A DNA stretch of 64,000 bases from Epibacterium ulvae (GCF_018678075.1 NZ_JAHHIR010000028.1:80027-144026), one strand, 5' to 3'; positions 7,490-16,537 are shown, numbered from the stretch's first letter. Notes: a model not told the origin generated them from the sequence alone. Numbers and translations are program-made.

Positions 7490-10400
7490 ATGACGGATTT
7501 TTCGAAGATACTGATCGCAAACCGCGGAGAGATTGCGATCCGGGTTATGCGCGCTGCAAACGAGATGGGAAAGAAAACCGTCGCTGTTTATGCTGAGGAA
7601 GACAAGCTGGGCCTACACCGGTTCAAGGCGGATGAGGCCTACCGGATCGGCGAAGGCATGGGCCCCGTTGCGGCTTATCTTTCGATTGATGAGATCATCC
7701 GCGTAGCCAAAGAATGTGGCGCGGATGCGATCCACCCCGGCTACGGACTGTTGTCTGAGAACCCCGATTTTGTCGACGCCTGCGCGCGCAACGGCATCAC
7801 CTTCATCGGCCCCAAGGCCGAGACCATGCGCGCCCTGGGCGACAAAGCCTCGGCGCGCCGTGTCGCGGTTCAGGCCGGCGTGCCGGTGATCCCGGCAACC
7901 GAAGTGCTGGGCGATGACATGACCGCAATCAAGAAAGAGGCGGGTGAGGTCGGCTATCCCCTGATGCTCAAAGCGTCCTGGGGCGGTGGTGGACGCGGTA
8001 TGCGCCCCATCTTGTCCGAGGATGAGCTGGAAGAAAAAGTGCTGGAAGGCCGCCGCGAAGCCGAAGCCGCCTTTGGCAACGGTGAGGGCTATCTGGAAAA
8101 GATGATCACCCGCGCCCGCCACGTTGAGGTGCAGATCCTGGGCGACAAACACGGTGAAATCTACCACTTGTTTGAACGTGACTGTTCCGTGCAGCGCCGC
8201 AACCAGAAAGTCGTTGAGCGCGCCCCTGCCCCCTATCTGACCGAAGAACAACGGACCGAGATCTGTGAATTGGGTCGCAAAATCTGCGCTCATGTGAACT
8301 ACGAATGCGCAGGCACCGTCGAATTCCTGATGGATATGAACACAAGCAAGTTCTACTTCATCGAAGTGAACCCGCGTGTGCAGGTGGAACATACCGTCAC
8401 CGAAGAAGTCACCGGCATCGACATCGTGCAAGCGCAGATCCTGATCGCCGAAGGCAAGACAATTGCCGAGGCCACCGGTAAGAACGCGCAGGATGAAATC
8501 CACCTGAACGGTCACGCCTTGCAGACCCGGGTCACCACCGAGGACCCGCTGAACAATTTCATTCCCGACTATGGCCGCATCACCGCGTACCGCTCGGCCA
8601 CCGGCATGGGCATTCGTCTCGACGGCGGCACCGCCTATGCGGGCGGCGTGATCACGCGGTACTATGACAGCCTGCTGACCAAGGTCACCGCCAAGGCGCC
8701 AACGCCTGAAAAAGCCATCGCTCGTATGGACCGCGCTTTGCGTGAATTCCGGGTGCGTGGCGTGTCCACCAATATCGCCTTTGTTGAGAACCTGCTGAAG
8801 CATCCGACCTTCTTGTCCAATGAATACACCACCAAATTCATCGACGAGACGCCGGAGCTGTTCCAATTCGCCAAGCGCAAGGACCGCGGCACCAAGGTTC
8901 TGACCTATATCGCGGATATCACAGTGAACGGTCACCCCGAGACCGAAGGCCGCGCCAAACCCGCTGCCGACCTAAAAGCGCCCCGCGCGCCCAAGGTCGA
9001 CAACAGCGCGCAACCCTATGGCACCCGCAACCTGCTGGAGCAAAAAGGCGCACAAGCTGTCGCCGATTGGATGAAGGCACAGCGCCAACTGCTACTGACC
9101 GACACCACCATGCGCGACGGGCACCAATCGCTGCTGGCCACGCGTATGCGATCACACGACATGATCAAAGTGGCCCCGGCCTATGCGCAAAACCTCAGCC
9201 AGCTGTTCTCGGTTGAATGCTGGGGTGGTGCGACCTTTGACGTGGCCTATCGCTTCCTGCAGGAATGCCCCTGGCAGCGCCTGCGCGATCTGCGCGATGC
9301 CATGCCGAACCTGATGACCCAGATGTTGCTGCGCGCGTCAAACGGCGTGGGCTACACCAACTATCCGGACAATGTGGTGCAGGAGTTTGTGCGCCAGGCG
9401 GCTGTCACCGGTGTCGATGTGTTCCGCGTCTTTGACAGCCTGAACTGGGTGGAAAACATGCGCGTCGCCATGGACGCTGTGGTGGAGAGCGGCAAGATCT
9501 GCGAAGGCACCATCTGCTACACCGGTGATATCCTGGATCCGGCTCGCGCCAAATATGACATCAAATACTATGTCGGCATGGCCAAAGAACTGGAAGCTGC
9601 AGGCGCCCATGTTTTGGGTCTCAAAGACATGGCGGGCCTGTTGAAACCGGCCTCGGCTCGGGTACTTGTCAAAGCGCTCAAGGAAGAAGTAGGACTGCCG
9701 ATCCACTTCCACACACACGACACCTCAGGCATTGCCGGGGCCACCATCCTCGCCGCTGCTGACGCAGGTGTCGATGCGGTGGACGCAGCCATGGACGCCT
9801 TCTCAGGCGGCACTTCGCAGCCTTGCTTGGGCTCGATCGTCGAAGGGCTGAAAAACACCGACCGCGACACCGGGTTGGACATCTCCAAAATCCGCGAGAT
9901 CTCTGGCTATTGGGAGCAGGTGCGCAGCCAGTATCTGGCCTTTGAAAGCGGCCTTCAGGCGCCCGCGTCCGAGGTCTACCTGCACGAGATGCCCGGTGGT
10001 CAGTTCACCAACCTCAAAGCACAGGCGCGGTCTCTGGGCCTCGAAGAGCGTTGGAGCGAGGTCGCCCAGACCTATGCGGATGTGAACCAGATGTTTGGCG
10101 ATATCGTCAAAGTGACGCCGTCATCCAAAGTGGTTGGCGACATGGCCCTGATGATGGTCAGCCAGAACATCACTCGCGACGAGGTCGAAAGCCCCGACAC
10201 TGATGTGGCCTTCCCCGACTCTGTGGTCGACATGATGCGCGGCAACCTGGGCCAGCCCCCCGGTGGCTTCCCTGAAGGTATCGTCAACAAGGTTCTAAAA
10301 GGCGACGCGCCAAACACCGCGCGCCCCGGTGCCCATCTGGAGCCTGTCGATCTGGAGGCCACCCGCGCCGAGCTGTCGGCAGAGCTGGAAGGCTTCACCG

Positions 10401-10933
10401 TCGATGATGAGGATCTGAACGGCTACCTGATGTACCCCAAGGTCTTCTTGGACTACATGGGACGCCACCGCCTTTATGGCCCCGTTCGGACGCTGCCGAC
10501 CAAGACGTTCTTTTACGGGATGGAGCCGCGCGAGGAAATCGCCGCCGAAATCGATCCCGGCAAGAAACTGGAAATCCGCCTGCAGGCCATTGGTGAAACC
10601 GATGACAAAGGTGAGGTCAAAGTCTTTTTTGAACTGAATGGCCAGCCCCGTGTGATCCGGGTGCCAAACCGCAAAGTTGCCGCCACCCAGGCCGCAAACA
10701 AAAAAGCCGAAGCAGGCAATGCCAACCACATCGGTGCACCGATGCCCGGTGTCGTCGCCTCGGTCGCGGTGCAGCCCGGACAAGAGGTCAAAGAAGGCGA
10801 TCTCCTGTTGACGATCGAAGCGATGAAAATGGAAACCGGCATCCACGCCGAACGTGACGCAACCATCGCTGCCGTCCATGTTCACGCAGGCGGACAGATC
10901 GACGCAAAAGATCTGCTGGTTGAGCTGGAGTAA
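7490..10933 (+). CDS. pyc: Pyruvate carboxylase
   Basis: Biotin-dependent anaplerotic enzyme that makes oxaloacetate from pyruvate, bicarbonate and ATP. The 1147-residue chain is the single-polypeptide alpha4 type. The biotin carboxylase/ATP-grasp domain spans about residues 1-450 (ILIANRGEIAIRVMRA, KASWGGGGRGMR). The carboxyltransferase domain begins near LLTDTTMRDGHQS (about 545), with the metal site HTHDTSG, followed by the tetramerisation region. The C-terminal biotinyl domain has EAMKMET with the acceptor lysine near residue 1113. The ATG is preceded by GGGGGAAG. A complete biotin operon lies 15 kb away in the same window. Confidence 0.97.
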   Translation: MTDFSKILIANRGEIAIRVMRAANEMGKKTVAVYAEEDKLGLHRFKADEAYRIGEGMGPVAAYLSIDEIIRVAKECGADAIHPGYGLLSENPDFVDACARNGITFIGPKAETMRALGDKASARRVAVQAGVPVIPATEVLGDDMTAIKKEAGEVGYPLMLKASWGGGGRGMRPILSEDELEEKVLEGRREAEAAFGNGEGYLEKMITRARHVEVQILGDKHGEIYHLFERDCSVQRRNQKVVERAPAPYLTEEQRTEICELGRKICAHVNYECAGTVEFLMDMNTSKFYFIEVNPRVQVEHTVTEEVTGIDIVQAQILIAEGKTIAEATGKNAQDEIHLNGHALQTRVTTEDPLNNFIPDYGRITAYRSATGMGIRLDGGTAYAGGVITRYYDSLLTKVTAKAPTPEKAIARMDRALREFRVRGVSTNIAFVENLLKHPTFLSNEYTTKFIDETPELFQFAKRKDRGTKVLTYIADITVNGHPETEGRAKPAADLKAPRAPKVDNSAQPYGTRNLLEQKGAQAVADWMKAQRQLLLTDTTMRDGHQSLLATRMRSHDMIKVAPAYAQNLSQLFSVECWGGATFDVAYRFLQECPWQRLRDLRDAMPNLMTQMLLRASNGVGYTNYPDNVVQEFVRQAAVTGVDVFRVFDSLNWVENMRVAMDAVVESGKICEGTICYTGDILDPARAKYDIKYYVGMAKELEAAGAHVLGLKDMAGLLKPASARVLVKALKEEVGLPIHFHTHDTSGIAGATILAAADAGVDAVDAAMDAFSGGTSQPCLGSIVEGLKNTDRDTGLDISKIREISGYWEQVRSQYLAFESGLQAPASEVYLHEMPGGQFTNLKAQARSLGLEERWSEVAQTYADVNQMFGDIVKVTPSSKVVGDMALMMVSQNITRDEVESPDTDVAFPDSVVDMMRGNLGQPPGGFPEGIVNKVLKGDAPNTARPGAHLEPVDLEATRAELSAELEGFTVDDEDLNGYLMYPKVFLDYMGRHRLYGPVRTLPTKTFFYGMEPREEIAAEIDPGKKLEIRLQAIGETDDKGEVKVFFELNGQPRVIRVPNRKVAATQAANKKAEAGNANHIGAPMPGVVASVAVQPGQEVKEGDLLLTIEAMKMETGIHAERDATIAAVHVHAGGQIDAKDLLVELE

Positions 10934-11285
10934 GGTCGCTTCAAGAACACACTCCCCCTCCTGTCCGGAGGGGGACAGCTTCAAACGGCGTGATGCCGAC
11001 AAAACCTGAAGCCCGTTTCAATGTTTCCGCGTCCTAAAGCAGGCCTGCAGGCACAGACGCGAAACCTAGAAACATGCACCCTTCCTTTACGTTCATTGCT
11101 CCATATTCACGTCAGGACTTCGCTTTTTTAGGAAGAAAAGCAGGCGTCACTGCATCTGATTGCTTCTTTAGGGCTTCAGATCATTGCGATCACCCGCAAG
11201 GAGGGTGGCAAAAATTATTTGGACGCCCAATATTCGCAGCAAAACATACGACATAGACCTACTATATTAGATCCAAGAACAGCTT
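10934..11285. other. Intergenic region between pyc and the sulfotransferase gene
   Basis: Apart from the hairpin directly after pyc, this 352-base region contains an imperfect nested inverted repeat at about 11020-11068 (GTTTCCGCGTC ... GACGCGAAAC around GCAGGCCTGC). Base composition becomes more AT-rich to the right, continuing into the next gene. I see no gene. Confidence 0.5.
10954..10974 (+). terminator. GC-rich hairpin after pyc
   Basis: CCCCCTCC/GGAGGGGG, a perfect eight-pair stem with loop TGTCC, lies 20 bases after the pyc stop. It lacks a clear T run, so it may act as a pause or 3'-stabilising hairpin rather than a full intrinsic terminator. Confidence 0.5.
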
Positions 11286-11948
11286 ATGAACCTATTTCTG
11301 CATATGCCGAAATGTGCTGGCACCTCTCTGCGCGAGATGATCGCACAAACAGAACCTGGTCGATTGATAACTGATTATAACAGTCACTTCAGGCTTCCGC
11401 CCGCGGAACGCGCGCAGCGATTGGGGGAACTGTTGCGTCACCCGCAGAACCTCAGCAGGCACGCGATTGTCTTCGGCCATTTTTTTCCCGTCAAATATCT
11501 CGGCGACAATTTGCTAAGCGCTGAGAATTCAAATTTGGTGACTATCTTACGAGGCCCGCTTCAAAGGGCCTATTCCCATTACAAATTCTGGAACGCACTT
11601 CAAAACGTGGACCATTTCATTTGGAAGAAAATGAAGACCGAAAATTGGAGCTTTGAAGAATTCGCGCTAAGCGACGAAATGAAAAGCATTTACGCGCAGT
11701 ACCTCGCCCATACACCACTAGGTGCGTTTTCATACATTGGTGTTTACGAGAACTTACAGAATTCGATCTGGAATTGCCTGAACGCCCTTGGTCTGTCTCA
11801 AGTTGCAAACGAAGAGATCCCTAAGTCGAACGTCACTCCGGGCAAGGGCGAATTCAAAGCCGACCCAGGTTTCTTGAGGGAGTTTCGCGCTTTCCATCAC
11901 GAAGACTATTTGATCTATGGCTATGCACTGGCAAAGTTCCACCAATAG
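11286..11948 (+). CDS. Sulfotransferase-family protein
   Basis: A 220-residue protein with the two PAPS-binding signatures of sulfotransferases. The 5'-phosphosulfate loop HMPKCAGTSLREM is near the N-terminus (residues 6-18) and the 3'-phosphate segment LRGPLQRAYSHYKF is at about 88-101. Such bacterial enzymes usually sulfate polysaccharides or surface glycans. The acceptor cannot be told here and no glycan genes are adjacent. Codon use is more AT-rich than in neighbouring genes and the ribosome-binding site is weak, so I infer acquisition by transfer, consistent with its position beside the tRNA-Gly cluster. Confidence 0.8.
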   Translation: MNLFLHMPKCAGTSLREMIAQTEPGRLITDYNSHFRLPPAERAQRLGELLRHPQNLSRHAIVFGHFFPVKYLGDNLLSAENSNLVTILRGPLQRAYSHYKFWNALQNVDHFIWKKMKTENWSFEEFALSDEMKSIYAQYLAHTPLGAFSYIGVYENLQNSIWNCLNALGLSQVANEEIPKSNVTPGKGEFKADPGFLREFRAFHHEDYLIYGYALAKFHQ

Positions 11949-12150
11949 CTTCCCTGCGCAAGGCTGCTCTTCGTACCAAGCATGATTGATTAGAAAACGT
12001 GTGCAGTGCTCGCCCGACCGCTGGCAAAAGGTAGACAAAACAGCAATACAGCGCAGGGCTCACAATTTTCAGGTATCGGCGCCTTTTCATGCATTTTACC
12101 CTTGCAGCCCTGCCCAGCTTTGCCTAGTAACCGCGTCACCGAGACGGAGT

Positions 12151-12225
12151 GCGGGCGTAGCTCAGGGGTAGAGCATAACCTTGCCAAGGTTAGGGTCGGG
12201 CGTTCGAATCGCCTCGCCCGCTCCA
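12151..12225 (+). tRNA. tRNA-Gly(GCC), copy 1
   Basis: Acceptor stem GCGGGCG/CGCCCGC, D-arm GCTC...GAGC, anticodon loop TTGCCAA with anticodon GCC, T-arm with GTTCGAATC, and an encoded CCA end. Copies 2 and 3 are identical over all 75 bases and share the upstream word CACCGARACGGAGT. Confidence 0.97.
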
Positions 12226-12231
12226 TTCGGA

Positions 12232-12268
12232 CAAACAAGCCGCCCGATGGGCGGTTTTGTTGTTTTTA
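12232..12268 (+). terminator. Terminator of tRNA-Gly copy 1
   Basis: CCGCCC/GGGCGG with loop GAT is followed by a T-rich run, extended by pairing of ACAAAC with the T/G tract. The same design follows tRNA-Gly copy 3, so the tRNA and its terminator form a duplicated unit. Confidence 0.8.
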
Positions 12269-12360
12269 CCCCCTCCCTCCCTTGATCAGAATCGCCGCAA
12301 GCGATAGGAACAGAGGGCGAACAATGATCACCCTGATCCAGAACACAAGAACGAGGCAGG

Positions 12361-13320
12361 ATGCTTACATCGGTGGAACTTTGCGCGGGTGCAGGCGGCC
12401 AGGCTTTGGGATTGGAACGGGCGGGGTTTGACCACACCGCACTGGTTGAGATTGACAAACATTGCTGTGCAACCCTGCGCCACAATCGCCCCCAGTGGAA
12501 CGTTCTGGAAGAGGACGTCCGCGATTTCAAAGAGCGCACTGGCGACTACAAAGGCATCGACCTTCTAGCAGGCGGGCTGCCATGTCCGCCTTTTTCGGTT
12601 GCTGGCAAACAATTGGGCGAAAAGGATGAGCGCAACCTGTTTGACGATGCGATGGAAATTGTCGACGCCACCCGCCCCCGTGCGGTGATGATCGAGAATG
12701 TGCGCGGCTTTCTGGATGCGGTTTTCCTAGATTACCGAGAGAAGCTGAAAAAACAACTGTCCAAGCTCGGCTATGAAACCGATTGGCGGCTGTTGAATGC
12801 GTCAGATTTTGGTGTGCCCCAGCTGCGGCCACGTGTGGTGATCATCGCCCTGCGCAAAGAGTTCTCCGGCCAATTCGCCTGGCCCGACCCGCTGCCCCAC
12901 AATCCATTGACCGTTGGCGAGACTTTGATCGACTTGATGAAGGAACGCGGTTGGCGCGGCGCTGATGCCTGGAAAGAACAGGCCAGCGAAATCGCGCCCA
13001 CTATCGTCGGTGGCTCCAAAAAACATGGCGGCCCAGATCTGGGCCCAACCCGCGCCCGTCGCGCCTGGGCTGCTTTGGGCGTCGAAGGGCGCACGATCGC
13101 CAACGAAGCGCCAGATCCCTTTCACAACGATATGCCTCGCTTGACCTGCCGCATGGTGGCGCGCATTCAGGGCTTTCCGGATGACTGGCACTTCTCCGGG
13201 GCAAAAACCAATGCCTATCGCCAGGTCGGCAATGCCTTCCCGCCCCCCGTCGCAGCAGCGGTGGCCAAACAATTGAGCGCGGCAATTGCCCGCCCCAACT
13301 TGCGCAGCGTCTCTGCCTAG
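12361..13320 (+). CDS. DNA cytosine-5 methyltransferase of a type II restriction-modification system
   Basis: A 319-residue C5-MTase that protects host DNA by methylating cytosine in the recognition site. Motif I is CAGAGGQALG (residues 8-17), the catalytic motif IV GGLPCPPFSVAG has its nucleophile at Cys75, motif VI is ENVRGF (about 108), motif VIII is QLRPRVV and motif X is GNAFPPPVA. Between motifs VIII and X lies the target-recognition region. It is paired with an NaeI-family endonuclease 118 bases downstream, so methylation of GCCGGC is likely but not proven. The pair sits between two identical tRNA-Gly genes. Confidence 0.92.
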   Translation: MLTSVELCAGAGGQALGLERAGFDHTALVEIDKHCCATLRHNRPQWNVLEEDVRDFKERTGDYKGIDLLAGGLPCPPFSVAGKQLGEKDERNLFDDAMEIVDATRPRAVMIENVRGFLDAVFLDYREKLKKQLSKLGYETDWRLLNASDFGVPQLRPRVVIIALRKEFSGQFAWPDPLPHNPLTVGETLIDLMKERGWRGADAWKEQASEIAPTIVGGSKKHGGPDLGPTRARRAWAALGVEGRTIANEAPDPFHNDMPRLTCRMVARIQGFPDDWHFSGAKTNAYRQVGNAFPPPVAAAVAKQLSAAIARPNLRSVSA

Positions 13321-13345
13321 GCTCTGCTGGGCACGGTTGCGCTTT

Positions 13346-13403
13346 AAGTATTTGGAAAAAGATGAAAAGCCCGACCGCCGCTTTCATCTTTTCGAAAATA
13401 CTT
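13346..13403. terminator. Imperfect palindrome between methyltransferase and endonuclease genes
   Basis: Arms 13346-13367 and 13382-13403 (AAGTATTT...GATGAAA with TTTCATC...AAATACTT) pair over 22 positions with three mismatches. The AAGTATTT/AAATACTT type of intergenic hairpin is common in roseobacters and probably terminates transcription in both directions, which would separate expression of the two genes. Confidence 0.5.
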
Positions 13404-13438
13404 ACAATGACCCCTGAGCCACAGGTGAGGCCTTTCTG

Positions 13439-14347
13439 ATGAAGCGCAGTCTTCCGCCAAGTGATCTGACCCGGTCGCACCCCGACTTTGACCGCCTGAC
13501 GGCGCTGTCGAAGGAAATCACCGCCCGCGCCGGAGGACCGTTTGAGCTGGAGCGGACGTTTCCCCAAATGCTGCGCGACTGTATCGACGCGGTGATCATG
13601 ACCACAAAGACCGGGCGGCGCAGCTATGAAGAGCTGGAGAAGACCGAAAAGACCTATATCGGCACCCGGGTTGAAATTGAACTGCGCGCCTTGCTGCGAT
13701 TGCGCAAGGGGCGGCTGGATACGGAAATCCTCGGCCAGGACGTCGATATCAAAAACACCATGGGCAGCAATTGGATGATCCCGACCGAAGCGGTGGATCA
13801 ACCCTGCATTCTGGTCGCCGCCGATGAGGCACGGGCTTTGTGTTATCTAGGCCTCATCGTGGCGCGCCCCGCCTATCTGACTGTGGGAAAGAACAAGGAT
13901 GCCAAGCGCAGCATCTCGGCCGGAGGCTTCCGCCACATCTTGTGGCTGTTGAAGGAGCAGCCCTACCCAGCGAATTTCTGGCGCAACGTCGCGCCAGAGG
14001 CGGTTGATAACATCTTTGCCGGTCACTCCGGCAATGCGCGGATGGCGGAGCTGTTTCGTCAACTGCAAGGTCGATCCATACCCCGCGATGTGATTGAGGC
14101 CGTGGCCAGGCAAAAGGACTTCACCCGCCGCATTCGCAAGGATAACGGTCGCGGCACGCGGGACATCCTGGAACGCGAAGGTCTGGTCCTGATGGAGGGG
14201 CGCGCGGACGAGCAGTTGATTAGGGCCTTTAACCTGCCTGACTGCGGGCCAAGCAGCTTTATCTCGTTCAGGCCTTCCACCGTGGCAGATCTGACCTTGG
14301 CGCGGCAGGCGGGATTTGACGCGCTGCCGAACCTTACGCAGAGCTGA
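13439..14347 (+). CDS. NaeI-family type II restriction endonuclease
   Basis: A 302-residue protein that resembles restriction endonuclease NaeI (317 residues; cuts GCCGGC after binding two sites) along its length. The N-terminal catalytic domain has the conserved EKTEKTYIGTRVEIEL block, and residues Glu79, Asp94, Asp103 and Lys105 (DVDIK). The NaeI active site is Glu70/Asp86/Asp95/Lys97, with almost identical spacing. The C-terminal half, from about residue 170, matches the second DNA-binding (Topo) domain. It follows a C5 methyltransferase, as expected of a restriction-modification pair. Cutting specificity is inferred from the family only. Confidence 0.88.
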   Translation: MKRSLPPSDLTRSHPDFDRLTALSKEITARAGGPFELERTFPQMLRDCIDAVIMTTKTGRRSYEELEKTEKTYIGTRVEIELRALLRLRKGRLDTEILGQDVDIKNTMGSNWMIPTEAVDQPCILVAADEARALCYLGLIVARPAYLTVGKNKDAKRSISAGGFRHILWLLKEQPYPANFWRNVAPEAVDNIFAGHSGNARMAELFRQLQGRSIPRDVIEAVARQKDFTRRIRKDNGRGTRDILEREGLVLMEGRADEQLIRAFNLPDCGPSSFISFRPSTVADLTLARQAGFDALPNLTQS

Positions 14348-14449
14348 CTTTGTCTTCACCGACAAAGCGCTATTTTTTCTCACCGAAACAACATTTTCCT
14401 CTTGCGCTCCTGCGCGTGCTTTCGTAAATCCCGCTCACCGAAACGGAGT

Positions 14450-14524
14450 GCGGGCGTAGCTCAGGGGTAGAGCATAACCTTGCCAAGGTTAGGGTCGGGC
14501 GTTCGAATCGCCTCGCCCGCTCCA
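14450..14524 (+). tRNA. tRNA-Gly(GCC), copy 2
   Basis: Identical in all 75 bases to copies 1 and 3, with anticodon GCC and encoded CCA. Upstream CACCGAAACGGAGT is shared with copy 3. It closes the segment that holds the restriction-modification pair. It has no obvious hairpin terminator of its own, so it may be transcribed together with copy 3, 180 bases on. Confidence 0.97.
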
Positions 14525-14704
14525 TTCGGAAATTTCAAAAGAATCAACAGGTTGCCAGGCAGATTAAATTCGGCTTGGCTTGGCGTTCTTATCTGTCGCT
14601 TAACATTGTGTGCGACAAAAGTTCTGAATTCATTCACCACAATGCACATTTGATGTTGCAGCCTGCGCGCCCATCGCTTATTCAATCTCTCACCGAAACG
14701 GAGT

Positions 14705-14779
14705 GCGGGCGTAGCTCAGGGGTAGAGCATAACCTTGCCAAGGTTAGGGTCGGGCGTTCGAATCGCCTCGCCCGCTCCA
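14705..14779 (+). tRNA. tRNA-Gly(GCC), copy 3
   Basis: Third identical 75-base copy, with anticodon GCC. Nothing recognisable lies in the 180 bases between copies 2 and 3. Confidence 0.97.
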
Positions 14780-14794
14780 TTTGGTTCAAAACAA

Positions 14795-14817
14795 CCGCCC
14801 AATGGGCGGTTCTTTTG
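14795..14817 (+). terminator. Terminator of tRNA-Gly copy 3
   Basis: CCGCCC/GGGCGG with loop AAT, then TTCTTTT. It closely resembles the terminator after copy 1. Confidence 0.8.
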
Positions 14818-14957
14818 TGATTGGCCGATCCATTTCTCCACGCCTCGATAATTTGATCAAATTTCCTTTGACCCTCCAGGCATTCACGTGAACAGTAGAT
14901 CAAGCCATCCGCTATTGCATGGATGGACTATGACATTTTTTTTTGCAGGAGGTCCTT

Positions 14958-16310
14958 ATGGCACCCGTCGTGTACCCTACAACCAATCTTGCGGCGACCG
15001 AACAGTTGAACCTGGTTCGCGGCGAAGGCATCTATGTGTTTGACGAAAAGGGCAATAAATTCATCGAAGGTATGGCCGGCCTGTGGTGCACCTCGCTTGG
15101 ATATAGCAACAGCGAATTGGCTGACGCGATTGCTGCCCAATTGAACACCCTGCCGTTCTCTCATTCCTTTGGCGGCAAAACACACCCTGCCCTGATGGAA
15201 CTGGCGCAAAAACTGAGCGATATGGTGCCTGTTGAGGACGCCTATATCTTCTTTGGCAATTCAGGCTCTGACGCCAACGACTCCCACTACAAGATGCTGC
15301 GTTATTACTTCAACGCTATTGGCAAGCCGGAAAAGCGCAAGATCATCACCCGTGAGCGTGGCTATCATGGGGTAACGGTTGCCGCCGGTGCGTTGACGTC
15401 TTTGCCGGTTAACCTCGCCCATTTCGACGCCCCGGTGGAAGACCTGAACATCCTACGCACCGACGCGCCGCATTATTACACGGGCCGCCAAGGCAATGAG
15501 ACCGAGGCGCAATTTGTCGACCGGATCCTCAAGAACCTTGAGGACATGATCCTGGCCGAAGATCCGAACACTATCGCTGCCATGATTGTCGAGCCGATCA
15601 CCGGCGCGTCTGGCGTCATTGTTCCGCCCGAAGGGTATTACGAAAAGCTGCAAGAGATGCTGCGCAAGCATGACATCCTGATCTGGGCAGATGAGGTGAT
15701 CTGCGGGTTTGGCCGTACGGGCAATGATTTTGGCTGCACCACGATGGGTATCAAACCCGACCTTATGAGTTTTGCGAAACAGCTCAGCTCGGCCTATTTC
15801 CCGATCTCTGCCTCCGTCATCCCGGGTTGGATGTACGAAGCGATGATTGAGCCGTCAAATCAGGCGGGCGTGTTTGGCCATGGATTTACCTATTCCGGCC
15901 ACCCAGCCGCCTGTGCGGCCGCACTAAAGACGCTGGAAATTTATGAGCGCGACAAGATCTTTGAACATGCGGCGGATGTCGGCGACTATTTTCAGGCGCA
16001 GCTGCGGGAATCGTTCACCGATCACCCGCTGGTCGGCGAGGTGCGCGGCAAAGGATTGATCGCAGCGCTTGAACTGGTATCGAACAAGACAACCGGAGCC
16101 AGTTTTGAAAAGGCCGCCGGAGGTGCTGCAGCGCAAAAAGCATGTGAAAAAAACGGCTTGATTTTACGGGCCGTCGGCGGCAACGCTTTGGCATTCTGCC
16201 CACCGCTGATCATCACAGTGGATGAAGTGAACGACCTCATTTCGCGCGTAAAAACATCTCTAGATCAGGCATTTACGGATTTGAATGATCAAGGATTGAT
16301 CGCCAACTAG
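14958..16310 (+). CDS. Class III PLP-dependent aminotransferase (omega-amino acid type)
   Basis: A 450-residue fold-type I aminotransferase of the family that includes beta-alanine/taurine:pyruvate and putrescine-type transaminases. Landmarks are GNSGSDANDSHYK (phosphate site), RGYHGVTVAAGALT, WADEVICGFGRTG (PLP-ring aspartate) and the Schiff-base lysine in SFAKQLSSAY. AGGAGG at 14947-14952 fixes the start at 14958 rather than the in-frame ATG at 14943. The Gly/Trp-rich N-terminus (MAGLWCTSLGY) is typical of omega-transaminases that accept amines or beta/omega-amino acids with pyruvate. The exact donor cannot be read from sequence. Confidence 0.88.
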   Translation: MAPVVYPTTNLAATEQLNLVRGEGIYVFDEKGNKFIEGMAGLWCTSLGYSNSELADAIAAQLNTLPFSHSFGGKTHPALMELAQKLSDMVPVEDAYIFFGNSGSDANDSHYKMLRYYFNAIGKPEKRKIITRERGYHGVTVAAGALTSLPVNLAHFDAPVEDLNILRTDAPHYYTGRQGNETEAQFVDRILKNLEDMILAEDPNTIAAMIVEPITGASGVIVPPEGYYEKLQEMLRKHDILIWADEVICGFGRTGNDFGCTTMGIKPDLMSFAKQLSSAYFPISASVIPGWMYEAMIEPSNQAGVFGHGFTYSGHPAACAAALKTLEIYERDKIFEHAADVGDYFQAQLRESFTDHPLVGEVRGKGLIAALELVSNKTTGASFEKAAGGAAAQKACEKNGLILRAVGGNALAFCPPLIITVDEVNDLISRVKTSLDQAFTDLNDQGLIAN

Positions 16311-16317
16311 CGACTAA

Positions 16318-16347
16318 GCCTTGTGCATCCTATGCGGTGCACAAGGC
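16318..16347 (+). terminator. Hairpin after the aminotransferase gene
   Basis: GCCTTGTGCA/TGCACAAGGC, a perfect ten-pair stem with a ten-base loop, lies 7 bases after the stop codon. No long T run follows. Its arm shares CCTTGTGCA with the hairpin in front of hisA. Confidence 0.6.
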
Positions 16348-16452
16348 AGTTAACCTTTAGCGTTTCAGATCAAATCCATCGACGCACGGCTGAAAAATCA
16401 CAAATCCGATACTCTTTTTTTTGTGATTTCCCGTGTTTCTAGGTTATAGTGA

Positions 16453-16537
16453 GATAGTAACGAGTTTTGTGGTGCAATACTGGCCGGACGTGCATCTGTT
16501 CCCCGCACGTCCGGTTTGCGCTTAGTAGGTTGCTATC
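16453..16537 (+). ncRNA. Candidate structured RNA upstream of hisB
   Basis: A perfect ten-pair hairpin (CCGGACGTGC 16484-16493 with GCACGTCCGG 16505-16514) is enclosed by a second helix (GATAGTAAC 16453-16461 with GTTGCTATC 16529-16537), which is followed by TTTT. Nested helices separated by unpaired strands look like a folded leader or small RNA rather than a simple terminator. No known family is recognised. The hisB start lies 260 bases further on. Confidence 0.35.

Noticed and set aside
7613..8935. 440-codon minus-strand frame
   Set aside because: Antisense to the biotin carboxylase domain of pyc.
12151..14779. Possibility of a classical integrative element at the tRNA-Gly genes
   Set aside because: No integrase, excisionase or partial tRNA 3' end is present, and the tRNA copies are complete. 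Recombination between copies is a simpler explanation.
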